Below are positions 27,065-35,044 of a stretch of 51,371 nucleotides of DNA, in pieces; positions within the stretch are counted from its first letter, which is position 1, and each line of letters starts with the position of its first letter. The stretch lies in the NCBI RefSeq assembly GCF_026183675.1, contig NZ_JAPIVK010000032.1:1-51371 (forward strand), read 5' to 3'. Both the position numbers and the translations under genes were made by a program. The notes under the pieces are model-generated. The model was not told the DNA's origin. It did no database searches and saw only the letters and a list, made by a program, of their open reading frames with translations. This DNA comes from Microbulbifer halophilus (lineage in GTDB: Bacteria; Pseudomonadota; Gammaproteobacteria; Pseudomonadales; Cellvibrionaceae).

Positions 27065-27176
27065 GGGCCTGCTGCCGGTAGCTGTTTGCGGGAGTGTCTG
27101 CGAGAGGGACCTCGCAGACAAGCCTACAGGGATGTATTCACGGCGTCTCCCGCAAACAGCTACCGGCAGCAGGCCC
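27065..27176. repeat. Perfect 30-bp inverted repeat with internal hairpin between jetC and jetD
   Basis: Arms at 27065-27094 and 27147-27176 are perfectly complementary over 30 bases (starting GGGCCTGCTGCCGGTAGC). Inside, TGTCTGCGAG (27095-27104) and CTCGCAGACA (27111-27120) form a second perfect 10-bp hairpin. The remaining inner segment (27121-27146) is unpaired. The structure could attenuate transcription into jetD, or be a small mobile repeat; no coding potential is seen. Confidence 0.9.
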
Positions 27177-27238
27177 GCCCAAAGCTCTCTAATGGGCACC
27201 ACCTTGGGGAGCCCCGAAAAAAACCGACCATTGTGAAG

Positions 27239-30200
27239 CTACTCCACCATATCCATAAACTCCAGCGATGCCTGCTGGCGGATGGTGCGACGGTGATTGG
27301 CCCAGAGTTCGGCAATTTTGTCGCGATTGCAGACCTTGCGGTCCACGTAGACGCGGGTGTTCAGCTCGCCGATGGGCGTCGCACTCGGGCACTTGCTGAA
27401 TACGAACTGGTTGGAGATCAGGTCCATAAAGGGCCCGGACTTGCTCGACGGCATGATGAATAATAGCTGCAGGCCAAGGGTTTCGGTCAGGTAGCGGATC
27501 ACTTCCCGCGAGCGGGATTCGTCCATCTTCGAGAAGGCCTCGTCCACCAGCACCATCTGCAGGTGGGTGCTGCCCTCGTTGAAGCGGAAGGCCGAGGTCA
27601 CCGCCGCCGAGCGGATGATATAGGCCGGCGTTTCCAGCTGGCCGCCGGAGCCGGTGCCGTACTGGCTGAGCGCGATCGGCTCCTTGCCCTCGGGCTCCTT
27701 GTAGATCTCGTAGTTGCGGTAATTGCGGTAGTCGCTGATGCGATCCAGCTCGCGCCGCGCCAGTTGTTCGTCGTCGGACAGCAACATATTCAGCAGCCTG
27801 TCGCGCACCTTCGCCTGCTCACCACTGAGCTGCGCGTCGAACAGGCTCTCTTCCTCGCCCAGGTTGGGCAGTTCGATCACCGCCTTGAAGAAATTCCAGT
27901 ACTCGCGGAATTCCGGCACCCACTTGTAATCGAAGCGGAAGCGCTCGCGGTCGGCGCCGAAGCGGTGGTGCTCCAGCTCCCGGTTCAGGTCGTCCAGCAC
28001 CCGCTTGCCGTCGTTGATCGACTGGTAGATCGCGTGACACAGGTGGGTGACGAAGGTGGTGTTGAAGGACTTTTTCAGGCCGGTGAGCTGTTCGTGGCGG
28101 TCCACCAACAGGTTGTTCTTCAGCCGGTTGCGCAGCGCCGACACCTGTTCCACCAGCTGGCACACCAGCTTGAACTGGCCCTCGTTGTGGCCGGCGGAAA
28201 AATCCGGATCAAACGCCAGGGTGTCGCCGGTGCTACAGTTGCTGTTGTAATCCCGCACGCCGTTCAGTAACTGGTTCTGGTATTTCTGCAGCAGCCCCTG
28301 CCACTCCTCGATATCCTCCGAGAAATCGAAACCGCGGCCCGCCTGCGCCGCCTGGTTATCCGCATTCTGCAGCGTGGTCTCCGCATCGAAACCCGGGTTG
28401 ATCGAAACGATGCGCTGCACCGCCGCCTCGCAATCGGCCAGTGTTTCCTCGAGCGTATCCAGCTGCGTCGACAAACCTCTGAGCTGTTTCTCGATGTTTT
28501 CCAGGTCCCGCTCCAACTTGCCCACCTGCTTCTGCAGGCCGGCCTGGGATTCCCGCTCGGCTTCCAGTTTGTCGTGCAACTCCGACGCCTGCCGCTCCAG
28601 CTCGATACCGTCGTCCAGGTCCAGGTTGGCCAGCGCCTGCTCGGCGCCGCGCAGTTCCCGCTGGGCGGACAGCGCCGCGTCGACGGATTCCAGTAACTTC
28701 AGCGGTGCCAGCGCGCGCACGGCGTCACCGACGCGGCGCAACTGTCGCTGGTGATCGTTGACCTGGGAGGCCTCCAGCAGCAGCTGCTCCAGCGCCTGTT
28801 GCTGCGCCACCAGCGCGCGGGCGCGAGCGCCCTGACCGAACACCAGGTCTCCCTCGTCGATATCGCAGCGCCACATACTGTAGTTGCCGCTGGCGAGGCC
28901 CTCGGCGGTCAGGCCGCGGCGGGTGCCGCGCAGCTCCTCCGCGTCGCGCACCTGCAGCACGGTGCCATAGGAGGCGCGCAGGTAGTACTCGGCGGTCTTG
29001 TGGGAGAAGGACATCAATTCCACGATCGACTTCGCTGGCGGCTCCATGCGCTCCGCATCGCGCCGCGCCTTGTCTCCCTGGATCACCCGGGCGCGATTGT
29101 TGCGGCCGGACATGCTGCGCACGATGCGGATCGCCTCGGCCTCGAACGCCGGCTCGACAATGATCGAAAAGCGCGCGCCGCCCAGGTAGCCCTCCACGGC
29201 CATCTGCCAGCGCTCGTCCAGCACCTCGACAAAGTCGCACAGCACCTGCGGCTCCGCCTGCGGGCACTGCTCGCGGATCGCCGCCAGCGCCTGCTCCACC
29301 GAATGCGGGTAGCGCACGCGGTTGGATTGCAGGTGGTGGATGCGGCTCTCCTGCTGGTGCAACTGCTTCTGCAATTGCTGCACCCGCAACTCACCGCGGG
29401 ATACCAGCTCGGTGACCTGTTCGCGCAGGGAGCCATCGCCGGAAGCGGGTCCGCCCAGCTGTTCTACCAGCCGGTTTTGCAGGGACTCCGCCGCGGCCAC
29501 CTGCTCGCGCAGGGATTCCTGCGCGGACAGGTCGATCCAGTCGTGGCCCAGCAGGTTCTGGAGATCCGGCAGGTCCTCCGCGCGGGCCGCGGACTTGACT
29601 GCCTTGAGCAGGCCCTTGTCGGCAAAGGCCGGAATTTCCGCGCCCACCGAGGTCGTGTTGATCAGCTCGAGCAGGTCTGCCGCCGCCGTGCGGTTGGCGG
29701 CAAAGGTCTTCTGCTGTGTCGACAGCGGGTTGGCCAGCGCCGCCAGGGCGCGGTTGGCGTCGGCGATATTGCGGTCCAGCTCGTCCTTGGTGCGCAGCGC
29801 GGGGATACCCTTGCGCTGGGCTTCCACGGACACCAGTTGCTCGCTCAGTTCGCGGCTGCGCTGTTCCGCCAGCCGGATTTCGCGGCTGCTGTGCTCCAGC
29901 TCCGCGCGCGATTCCTTCTGCCGGTTCTTGCCTTCCAGGTAGGTTTTCTGCACCTGAAGCTGCTGGTGTTTGGCCTGCAGGTACTCCTGCACCCGCAACT
30001 GTTTCCACTGTTCGGTGTAGAGATCGGCGGATTCGGCGATGCGTTGCAGGGAATCGACGCGCTCGACGATTTCCCGCGCCTCCTGCTCCATGCCGTGAAT
30101 GGTTTTCATCAGCTCCGACACGGAGCGGATGGCGTCGCCCAGGTCGCGCTTCTCCAGCACTTCCTGGGCCACGAAATCGTTGATGCTCTTGACCGGCTTG

Positions 30201-30862
30201 TAGGCCATGAAGTTGGAAAAGGTGCGCGCCGCGTGCATGGCCTCGCGGTCCGGCACCGCGTCGCGGCGCCCGCGCAGTGCGCCGTAGAGGCGGCGCAGGT
30301 AGGCCTTTTTCTTGTCGTACTGCTCGACCTTCTCGAACTGCTTGCCGGCCACGCTGTAGAACTTGTCCAGCGGCAGCAGGTGTTTGCCATCCCGGTATTC
30401 CTTGATGAAATCCTTCATCGCCAACTGTTCGCCAGGGATCACGAAGAATTTCAGCGCATCCTGGCGCGCCTGGGCCGGCTTGCTGCCGCTGTCCAGGTGG
30501 GCGCGGATGCCCATCACCGCGGTAAACGGCTCGCCGTCCTCGCCCTCGGTGGGAAAGAACACGCCCACGATATAGCAGTCGGTGGGTTGCAGGCGCGCAT
30601 AGCTGCCGTCGTCGCAGCCGAGCACATAGGAAGCCAGGGTACGCACCTGCTTGCCGCCGCGGCCGCGCTGGGTGGTTTCGTCCTGCCCCGGGTTGAAGGT
30701 AAACAGGTTGTCGTGAGCGGCGGTCATCAGCGTCTGGATGGCATCCGCCGCCGTGGTCTTGCCGGAGCCGTTGCCGCCGGAAAACAGGTTGATGGGGCCG
30801 AAGTCGTATTCCAGTTGTGGAATATTGCCCCAGTTGATCAGGATCAGTTTTTTTAGAAACAT
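27239..30862 (-). CDS. jetC: Wadjet SMC-like ATPase JetC
   Basis: The SMC-family motor of the Wadjet complex, related to MukB/MksB, which extrudes DNA loops to sense small circular DNA. About 1207 residues: Walker A GGNGSGKTT at 29-37, long coiled-coil arms (for example ELEHSSREIRLAEQRSREL), a central hinge-like region near 500-680, a second coiled coil, the ABC signature GTGSGGQ at 1069-1075 and Walker B MVLVDEAFSKMD at about 1103-1113. The start at 30862 (MFLKKLILINWGNI) is favoured; an upstream in-frame ATG at 30910 would add 16 residues (MPAFAGMT...) encoded by a dispersed palindromic repeat. Third gene of the cluster. Confidence 0.92.
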   Translation of the reverse strand: MFLKKLILINWGNIPQLEYDFGPINLFSGGNGSGKTTAADAIQTLMTAAHDNLFTFNPGQDETTQRGRGGKQVRTLASYVLGCDDGSYARLQPTDCYIVGVFFPTEGEDGEPFTAVMGIRAHLDSGSKPAQARQDALKFFVIPGEQLAMKDFIKEYRDGKHLLPLDKFYSVAGKQFEKVEQYDKKKAYLRRLYGALRGRRDAVPDREAMHAARTFSNFMAYKPVKSINDFVAQEVLEKRDLGDAIRSVSELMKTIHGMEQEAREIVERVDSLQRIAESADLYTEQWKQLRVQEYLQAKHQQLQVQKTYLEGKNRQKESRAELEHSSREIRLAEQRSRELSEQLVSVEAQRKGIPALRTKDELDRNIADANRALAALANPLSTQQKTFAANRTAAADLLELINTTSVGAEIPAFADKGLLKAVKSAARAEDLPDLQNLLGHDWIDLSAQESLREQVAAAESLQNRLVEQLGGPASGDGSLREQVTELVSRGELRVQQLQKQLHQQESRIHHLQSNRVRYPHSVEQALAAIREQCPQAEPQVLCDFVEVLDERWQMAVEGYLGGARFSIIVEPAFEAEAIRIVRSMSGRNNRARVIQGDKARRDAERMEPPAKSIVELMSFSHKTAEYYLRASYGTVLQVRDAEELRGTRRGLTAEGLASGNYSMWRCDIDEGDLVFGQGARARALVAQQQALEQLLLEASQVNDHQRQLRRVGDAVRALAPLKLLESVDAALSAQRELRGAEQALANLDLDDGIELERQASELHDKLEAERESQAGLQKQVGKLERDLENIEKQLRGLSTQLDTLEETLADCEAAVQRIVSINPGFDAETTLQNADNQAAQAGRGFDFSEDIEEWQGLLQKYQNQLLNGVRDYNSNCSTGDTLAFDPDFSAGHNEGQFKLVCQLVEQVSALRNRLKNNLLVDRHEQLTGLKKSFNTTFVTHLCHAIYQSINDGKRVLDDLNRELEHHRFGADRERFRFDYKWVPEFREYWNFFKAVIELPNLGEEESLFDAQLSGEQAKVRDRLLNMLLSDDEQLARRELDRISDYRNYRNYEIYKEPEGKEPIALSQYGTGSGGQLETPAYIIRSAAVTSAFRFNEGSTHLQMVLVDEAFSKMDESRSREVIRYLTETLGLQLLFIMPSSKSGPFMDLISNQFVFSKCPSATPIGELNTRVYVDRKVCNRDKIAELWANHRRTIRQQASLEFMDMVE

Positions 30863-30887
30863 ATTCTTATCTGGCGCCAGTCGACTC

Positions 30888-30953
30888 GTCATGCCGGCGA
30901 AGGCCGGCATCCAGTTCAGTGCCCCCTGGATTCCGGCATGCGCCGGAATGACG
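30888..30953. repeat. Paired inverted GTCATxCCGGC repeat between jetB and jetC
   Basis: Two small hairpins, ATGCCGGC/GCCGGCAT (30891-30910) and ATTCCGGC/GCCGGAAT (30930-30949), set head to head so that GTCAT...ATCCAG at the left end mirrors CTGGAT...ATGAC at the right. This is a widely distributed bacterial intergenic repeat type, often mistranslated as MPAFAGMT. Confidence 0.8.
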
Positions 30954-30997
30954 AAATCCTATACATCAAGATACGTTTGAGTGATTAATCGTATCGA

Positions 30998-31717
30998 TTA
31001 TCCGGTTTCGGTTTCAGCGAAGAGGCTGTGGTCCTCGCTGTCCGGCGTTATTCGTTCCTGCTCTTCGTTTTCCTCTTCTGCGCGCTCGCCCAGCTCCCGA
31101 TTTAGCAGCTGCTGCAGTGTGGCCTCGGTGACAAACCGGGCAATGGTCGGGCGCACCCGCAGCAGCGTCTCCGCCGCGGCCTCGCTGTCTTCACCGGCGA
31201 ACTGGATCAGGCGCAGCTGGCGCAGTTTTTTCAGCAGCTGTTTGCGCTCCGCCAGCTTTTCCGGCAGCGACATTTTCAGCAGGTTGCGCAGGCCCAGCTC
31301 CAGTGCTTCAAGCGACAGCGCCACACAGCCCTGCTCGTCCACCTGCCCCTCGCGCAGGCATTTGTCGTATTCCACCCGCAGCACCAGGATGGCGGCCACT
31401 TCCTGCTGCGACAGGCGCGCGCGGAAACCGCCGTGGTGCGGGTCCTCCTGGTCCGGCATGCCCGGCACTTCCGAACCCGGCGGGTAAACGCGGATAAAAC
31501 GAAAGCGCGAATCGTGCTGCAGCCGCACGCCCAGCGGTTGCAGCCACTCCCGCAGCAGCTGCTCGCAGCGCTGGAAGCGGTCGTAGAGCAGGGTTTCCAC
31601 ATTGCTCTCGTCGCGGCAGATTACGCCGTAGTCCAGCAGTCGCACCAGCAGTTCGGAGAACTCACTGCGTGTTGTACGGCACTGTGCCAGCGCCTCTTCC
31701 AATGCCTGTTCAATCAC
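30998..31717 (-). CDS. jetB: Wadjet subunit JetB (MksE/KITE-like, DUF4194)
   Basis: 239 residues beginning at GTG 31717. Layout is that of DUF4194/JetB proteins, which are winged-helix KITE partners of the JetA kleisin: a helical N-terminus (LLVRLLDYGVICRDES), then FRFIRVYPPGSEVPGM, RLSQQEVAAILVLRVEYDKC and a wing near LIQFAGEDSEAA. The C-terminus is an acidic tail (EEENEEQERITPDSED). It links JetA to JetC and contacts DNA in the known complex. Starts 61 bases after the jetA stop, within the same operon. Confidence 0.85.
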   Translation of the reverse strand: MIEQALEEALAQCRTTRSEFSELLVRLLDYGVICRDESNVETLLYDRFQRCEQLLREWLQPLGVRLQHDSRFRFIRVYPPGSEVPGMPDQEDPHHGGFRARLSQQEVAAILVLRVEYDKCLREGQVDEQGCVALSLEALELGLRNLLKMSLPEKLAERKQLLKKLRQLRLIQFAGEDSEAAAETLLRVRPTIARFVTEATLQQLLNRELGERAEEENEEQERITPDSEDHSLFAETETG

Positions 31718-31761
31718 TATTCTGTTTCTCTAACCACAAAGCAGAACTACCCCTTTCGGTC

Positions 31762-31783
31762 GGTGCGTACGGCGCACCCTACG
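31762..31783. repeat. REP-like motif overlapping the jetA stop codon
   Basis: Copy of the GGTGCG(T/C)ACGGCGCACCCTA repeat. The jetA stop codon (31779-31781 on the minus strand) lies inside it, so the repeat appears to supply the end of the gene. Confidence 0.65.
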
Positions 31784-33221
31784 AATCGCCTTCGTTCAGC
31801 TCGAGGTAGTACTCGTCAAATTTGTCGAAGTAGTCATTTTCCTTTTCAACCACCTCGCCGGTAAACGCCACGCGCAATGCCGGCGCCTCGCCACTCTGGT
31901 TGACCGCGGCCGCTTCCAGAGCGTGGCTCATGGCCAGCAGGTCGCGGGCGTCGTCCAGCGGCAGGTCGCGGCTGCTGACACGCTGGCCGCGGCCGAGGGC
32001 CTTCTGCAGGTAGTCGCGCAGGTCGCTGCCGTTGAAGTTGAAGGCCTGGTCGAGCAGCTGTTGCAGCAGGATGGCGCGGCGGTTTTCCGCCTCCAGCGGC
32101 GCGCTCTCTTCCACCCGGGTATTGACCGGCTGGCGCCGGCTGCGCTGCCACAGTTGCACCTGCCTGGGGTCGAACAGGCGCAACTGGAAAGTGGACATTT
32201 CCCGGCCCAGTTTTTCCAGCAGCTCGCGCCGGTCGTCGGCGCTGCCGAGTTCCTGGCACCATTCGGAAAAGGTGCCCTCGCTGCTGCTCTGTAGATAGCT
32301 GAGCTGGCGGATGATGATCTCGGCGCGTTTGGTAAAGCCGTGCAGCGCCTGGCGCAGGGCCGGCAGTTTGACTTCACAGGCACGGCGCATGCGGTCCTCG
32401 ATGGTATCGAGCATCATCCACAGGATCGATTGCCCCTCCACCGCCAGCTCCGGCAGCAGCTGGCGCAGGCGGCGCTCCCAGTCCGCCTTCTGGGTATTCT
32501 TCTTGCGCCGGATCTGCGCGATCACCCGGTCGATGGCGTCGCGGTGTTTTTCCACGCTGTCGGCGGACAGGCGGATGGCGAGGTCCGGCTGGAAGCGGCT
32601 CTCCATAAAGGTGAAGAACTCGTCGGTGGCCTGCTGCACCAGGATCTGCGCCTCCACTTCCCGCACCAGTTCGCGCTTGCGCTCTTCCAGCTCGGCGATC
32701 ATATCGGTGAAGTCGGCGACGATGCGCTCAGAGTATTCCCAGGCGTCGATCAGGTCGTAGACTTCACCGCGGCCGCCGAAGGCCTCCAGCGCATTGAGGG
32801 TATTGCGAGTGTTGCGGTGGCGGGTGCGCACGCGAGTGCTGTTCAATTCCACCAGCGGCTGGGTTAACAGGCGGCCGCGGCGGCTGAAGGGATAGGACAC
32901 CGACAGGGTGGCGGTGTCGACCAGCTTTTCCAGCCAGCCGTATTCCACCAGGCTATTGAGCACCCAGACCGCCTGCTCGCGCAGATTGCGGAAACGCCCC
33001 TCTTTCTGCTCGACCTCGCCATCCTCGCTTTCCAGCTGCGGCGCGCGGGTCAGGGCCTCGCCGAAAATCTCCAGTATCTGCTCCCGCGCCAGCGACTCGC
33101 CATAGTCCGCCTTGGCGGTATAGAGGCGCTCGTAGAGCAGGCGCAGGCATTCCACCACCTGCTCCCGGTACTTGCCGGTGAGGGGGCGGAAGAAGTGCTG
33201 GTAGCGGTCATCGAAAAACAA
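31779..33221 (-). CDS. jetA: Wadjet kleisin-like subunit JetA
   Basis: 480 residues matching the JetA family (formerly DUF5716), the kleisin that bridges the two JetC heads. The N-terminal winged-helix region has FFDDRYQHFFRPLTGKYREQ; the central part is helical and coiled (MIAELEERKRELVREVEAQ); the C-terminal part has LRLFDPRQVQLWQRSRRQP. The start codon appears to be TTG at 33221: an in-frame TAA lies 15 bases upstream and is the stop codon of the preceding lipoprotein gene, so translation is probably coupled to it. No strong ribosome-binding site is visible. First of the four jet genes. The exact Wadjet subtype is not assigned. Confidence 0.85.
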   Translation of the reverse strand: MFFDDRYQHFFRPLTGKYREQVVECLRLLYERLYTAKADYGESLAREQILEIFGEALTRAPQLESEDGEVEQKEGRFRNLREQAVWVLNSLVEYGWLEKLVDTATLSVSYPFSRRGRLLTQPLVELNSTRVRTRHRNTRNTLNALEAFGGRGEVYDLIDAWEYSERIVADFTDMIAELEERKRELVREVEAQILVQQATDEFFTFMESRFQPDLAIRLSADSVEKHRDAIDRVIAQIRRKKNTQKADWERRLRQLLPELAVEGQSILWMMLDTIEDRMRRACEVKLPALRQALHGFTKRAEIIIRQLSYLQSSSEGTFSEWCQELGSADDRRELLEKLGREMSTFQLRLFDPRQVQLWQRSRRQPVNTRVEESAPLEAENRRAILLQQLLDQAFNFNGSDLRDYLQKALGRGQRVSSRDLPLDDARDLLAMSHALEAAAVNQSGEAPALRVAFTGEVVEKENDYFDKFDEYYLELNEGDS

Positions 33222-33236
33222 CGGGATAAAATCCGC

Positions 33237-33428
33237 TTATTGTTTTTCTTCGGGCTTCTGGTTCAGCACGCAGTACTTGGTGTAGTCGCCGGCATCGCTC
33301 ATGGTCCAGTCGCCTTTCGGGGTCTCGTCCATTTTCTTGCACCAGGCCTCGGAGCCGCGCTCGGGTTCGCAAGCGGTGAGGGTTGTCAGGGCGAGGATGG
33401 CGACGGTGAGGGTGAAGAGTTTTTTCAT
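33237..33428 (-). CDS. Small DUF3012-type lipoprotein
   Basis: 63 residues. An N-terminal signal MKKLFTLTVAILALTTLTAC ends in a lipobox (LTAC), giving a mature lipoprotein of about 44 residues with ERGSEAWCKKMDETPKGDWT and DYTKYCVLN, the DUF3012 signature. An open frame extends 15 codons upstream to 33473 but lacks signal-peptide logic, so MKK is the start. Function unknown; anchored at the periplasmic side of a membrane. Its stop is only 15 bases before the jetA TTG, so it is likely cotranscribed with the Wadjet genes, perhaps by chance. Confidence 0.85.
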   Translation of the reverse strand: MKKLFTLTVAILALTTLTACEPERGSEAWCKKMDETPKGDWTMSDAGDYTKYCVLNQKPEEKQ

Positions 33429-33461
33429 GGTGTATCGGATTCTTGTTGGTTGACGGTCAGT

Positions 33462-33545
33462 TCCCTCTCCCACCGGGAGAGGGTTAGGGAGAGGGGGGCT
33501 TCGGCGGCCGCCCCTCTCCCCGGCCCTCTCCCGGAGGGAGAGGGG
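33462..33545. repeat. Cluster of CCCTCTCCC/GGGAGAGG REP-like palindromes
   Basis: Two back-to-back units: CCCTCTCCCACCGGGAGAGG with TTAGGGAGAGG, then CCCCTCTCCCCGGCCCTC and CCGGAGGGAGAGGGGG. They fill most of the gap between cysS and the DUF3012 lipoprotein gene, upstream of the jet operon, so they may mark the end of the cysS transcript. Confidence 0.8.
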
Positions 33546-33569
33546 GAATTGTGCCTGTAGGAGCCGTAT

Positions 33570-34952
33570 TTACTCCCGGCGCCACTTGGTGCCTTCGCGG
33601 CTATCTTCCAGCACTACACCCTTTTCTTTCAGTTCCTCGCGGATGGCGTCGGCGCGGACGAAGTTCTTGTCTTTTTTGCTCTGGGCGCGCTCGGCGATCA
33701 GTTGCTCGATTTCATCCGCGCTGATCGCTTCGTCCGCGTCGCCGCCGCGAGCCCGCTGGAACCAGGCTTCCGGATCCTGTTGCAGTATACCCAGCATTTC
33801 GCCGGCGGCGAGCAGTGTGGCCTTGAGCTGCGGCCTGTCGCCGGCATCGGCCTTGTTCAGGTCCCTGGCGATCTGGTGCAGTTCACTGATGGCGATGGGC
33901 GTGTTCAGGTCGTCTTCCAGCGCGGCGATAAACGCGGAGCCGCCCAGGTCGGCCTCCGCGGCGGCGACGGATTCCGTCTCCCGCAGGGCGCCGTAGAGGG
34001 TGTCCAGGGTGCGCTGGGACTGGTCCAGCAGGTCGGCACTGAAGTTCAGTTCCGAGCGGTAGTGGGCGGACAGCAGCGCGAAGCGCAGCACCTCGCCCGG
34101 GTACTGCCCCAGCAGGTCGTTGACCATGCGGAAGTTGCCCAGGGACTTGGACATCTTCTCGCCATCGATGTTCACGTAACCATTGTGCATCCAGTAGCGC
34201 ACGAAGTCGGTACCGTTGGCACAGCAGCTCTGGGCGCGCTCGTTTTCGTGATGCGGGAAGGTCAGGTCGCGGCCGCCGCCGTGAATATCGATGGTCTCAC
34301 CCAGATGCTTCTGGATCATGGCCGAGCACTCCAGATGCCAGCCGGGGCGGCCGCGCCCCCAGGGGCTGTCCCAGCCGGGCTCTTCGTCGCTGGACGGTTT
34401 CCAGAGCACGAAATCGCCGGCGTATTTTTTGTAGGGGGCAACTTCGACCCGCGCGCCGGCGAGCATGTCGTCCAGGGAGCGCCCGGAGAGTTCGCCGTAC
34501 CCTTTCATGGATTCCACCGCGAAGAGCACATGGCCCTCGGCCGCGTAGGCGTGGCCCTTTTCGATCAGCCGCTCGATCAGGGCGATCATTTCCGGCAGGT
34601 GCTGGGTGGCGTAGGGGATGATATCCGGCTCCAGGTTGTGGAGCGCGGCCATATCCTCGAAGTAGGCCTGCGAGAAACGCGCGGAAAGCGCGCCGATTTC
34701 CTCGCCCTGATCCCGCGCCGCTTTCATGATCTTGTCGTCGATATCGGTGATATTGCGCGCGTAGATCACATCGCTGTAGTTGCGCTTCAGCAGGCGGTAG
34801 AGGGTATCGAATACCACCGCCGGGCGCGCGTTGCCGATATGCACGCGGTTGTAGACGGTGGGGCCGCAGACGTACATGCGCACGCGGTCTTCCACCAGGG
34901 GCTTAAACGGTTCTTTCTTTCCGGAGAGTGTGTTGTAGAGCTGTAGAGCCAT
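33570..34952 (-). CDS. cysS: Cysteinyl-tRNA synthetase
   Basis: Charges tRNA-Cys with cysteine. 460 residues, the usual length. Class I signatures: HIGN at 38-41 preceded by YVCGPTVYN with zinc-ligand Cys 29, [11 protein letters not shown] with a second zinc Cys, HHENERAQS with zinc His, and the KMSKSLGN loop. The C-terminal DALR-like anticodon helices end with [12 protein letters not shown]. The start at 34952 ([13 protein letters not shown]) has GGGAAG upstream; the open frame continues 39 codons further but through a REP-like repeat. Separated from glnS by about 92 bases holding inverted repeats. Confidence 0.97.
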   Translation of the reverse strand: MALQLYNTLSGKKEPFKPLVEDRVRMYVCGPTVYNRVHIGNARPAVVFDTLYRLLKRNYSDVIYARNITDIDDKIMKAARDQGEEIGALSARFSQAYFEDMAALHNLEPDIIPYATQHLPEMIALIERLIEKGHAYAAEGHVLFAVESMKGYGELSGRSLDDMLAGARVEVAPYKKYAGDFVLWKPSSDEEPGWDSPWGRGRPGWHLECSAMIQKHLGETIDIHGGGRDLTFPHHENERAQSCCANGTDFVRYWMHNGYVNIDGEKMSKSLGNFRMVNDLLGQYPGEVLRFALLSAHYRSELNFSADLLDQSQRTLDTLYGALRETESVAAAEADLGGSAFIAALEDDLNTPIAISELHQIARDLNKADAGDRPQLKATLLAAGEMLGILQQDPEAWFQRARGGDADEAISADEIEQLIAERAQSKKDKNFVRADAIREELKEKGVVLEDSREGTKWRRE

Positions 34953-34970
34953 TTCTTCCCACAATTTTTT

Positions 34971-35033
34971 GGTGCGCACGGCGCACCCTACGTCGAATTT
35001 CAATACTGCCAGCCAGGGTGCGCCGCGCGCACC
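34971..35033. repeat. Facing pair of GGTGCGCACGGCGCACCCTA repeats
   Basis: A direct copy at 34971-34992 and an inverted, slightly diverged copy at 35015-35033 (AGGGTGCGCCGCGCGCACC). Together they can form a long hairpin between glnS and cysS. Confidence 0.75.
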
Positions 35034-35044
35034 GCATGGTTCGG

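Noticed and set aside
28751..30856. 701-codon open frame opposite jetC
   Set aside because: Antisense shadow of the SMC ATPase gene, which has all its motifs.
30863..30910. Upstream N-terminal extension of JetC (MPAFAGMT)
   Set aside because: Encoded by a dispersed palindromic repeat; the conserved start is 16 residues later.
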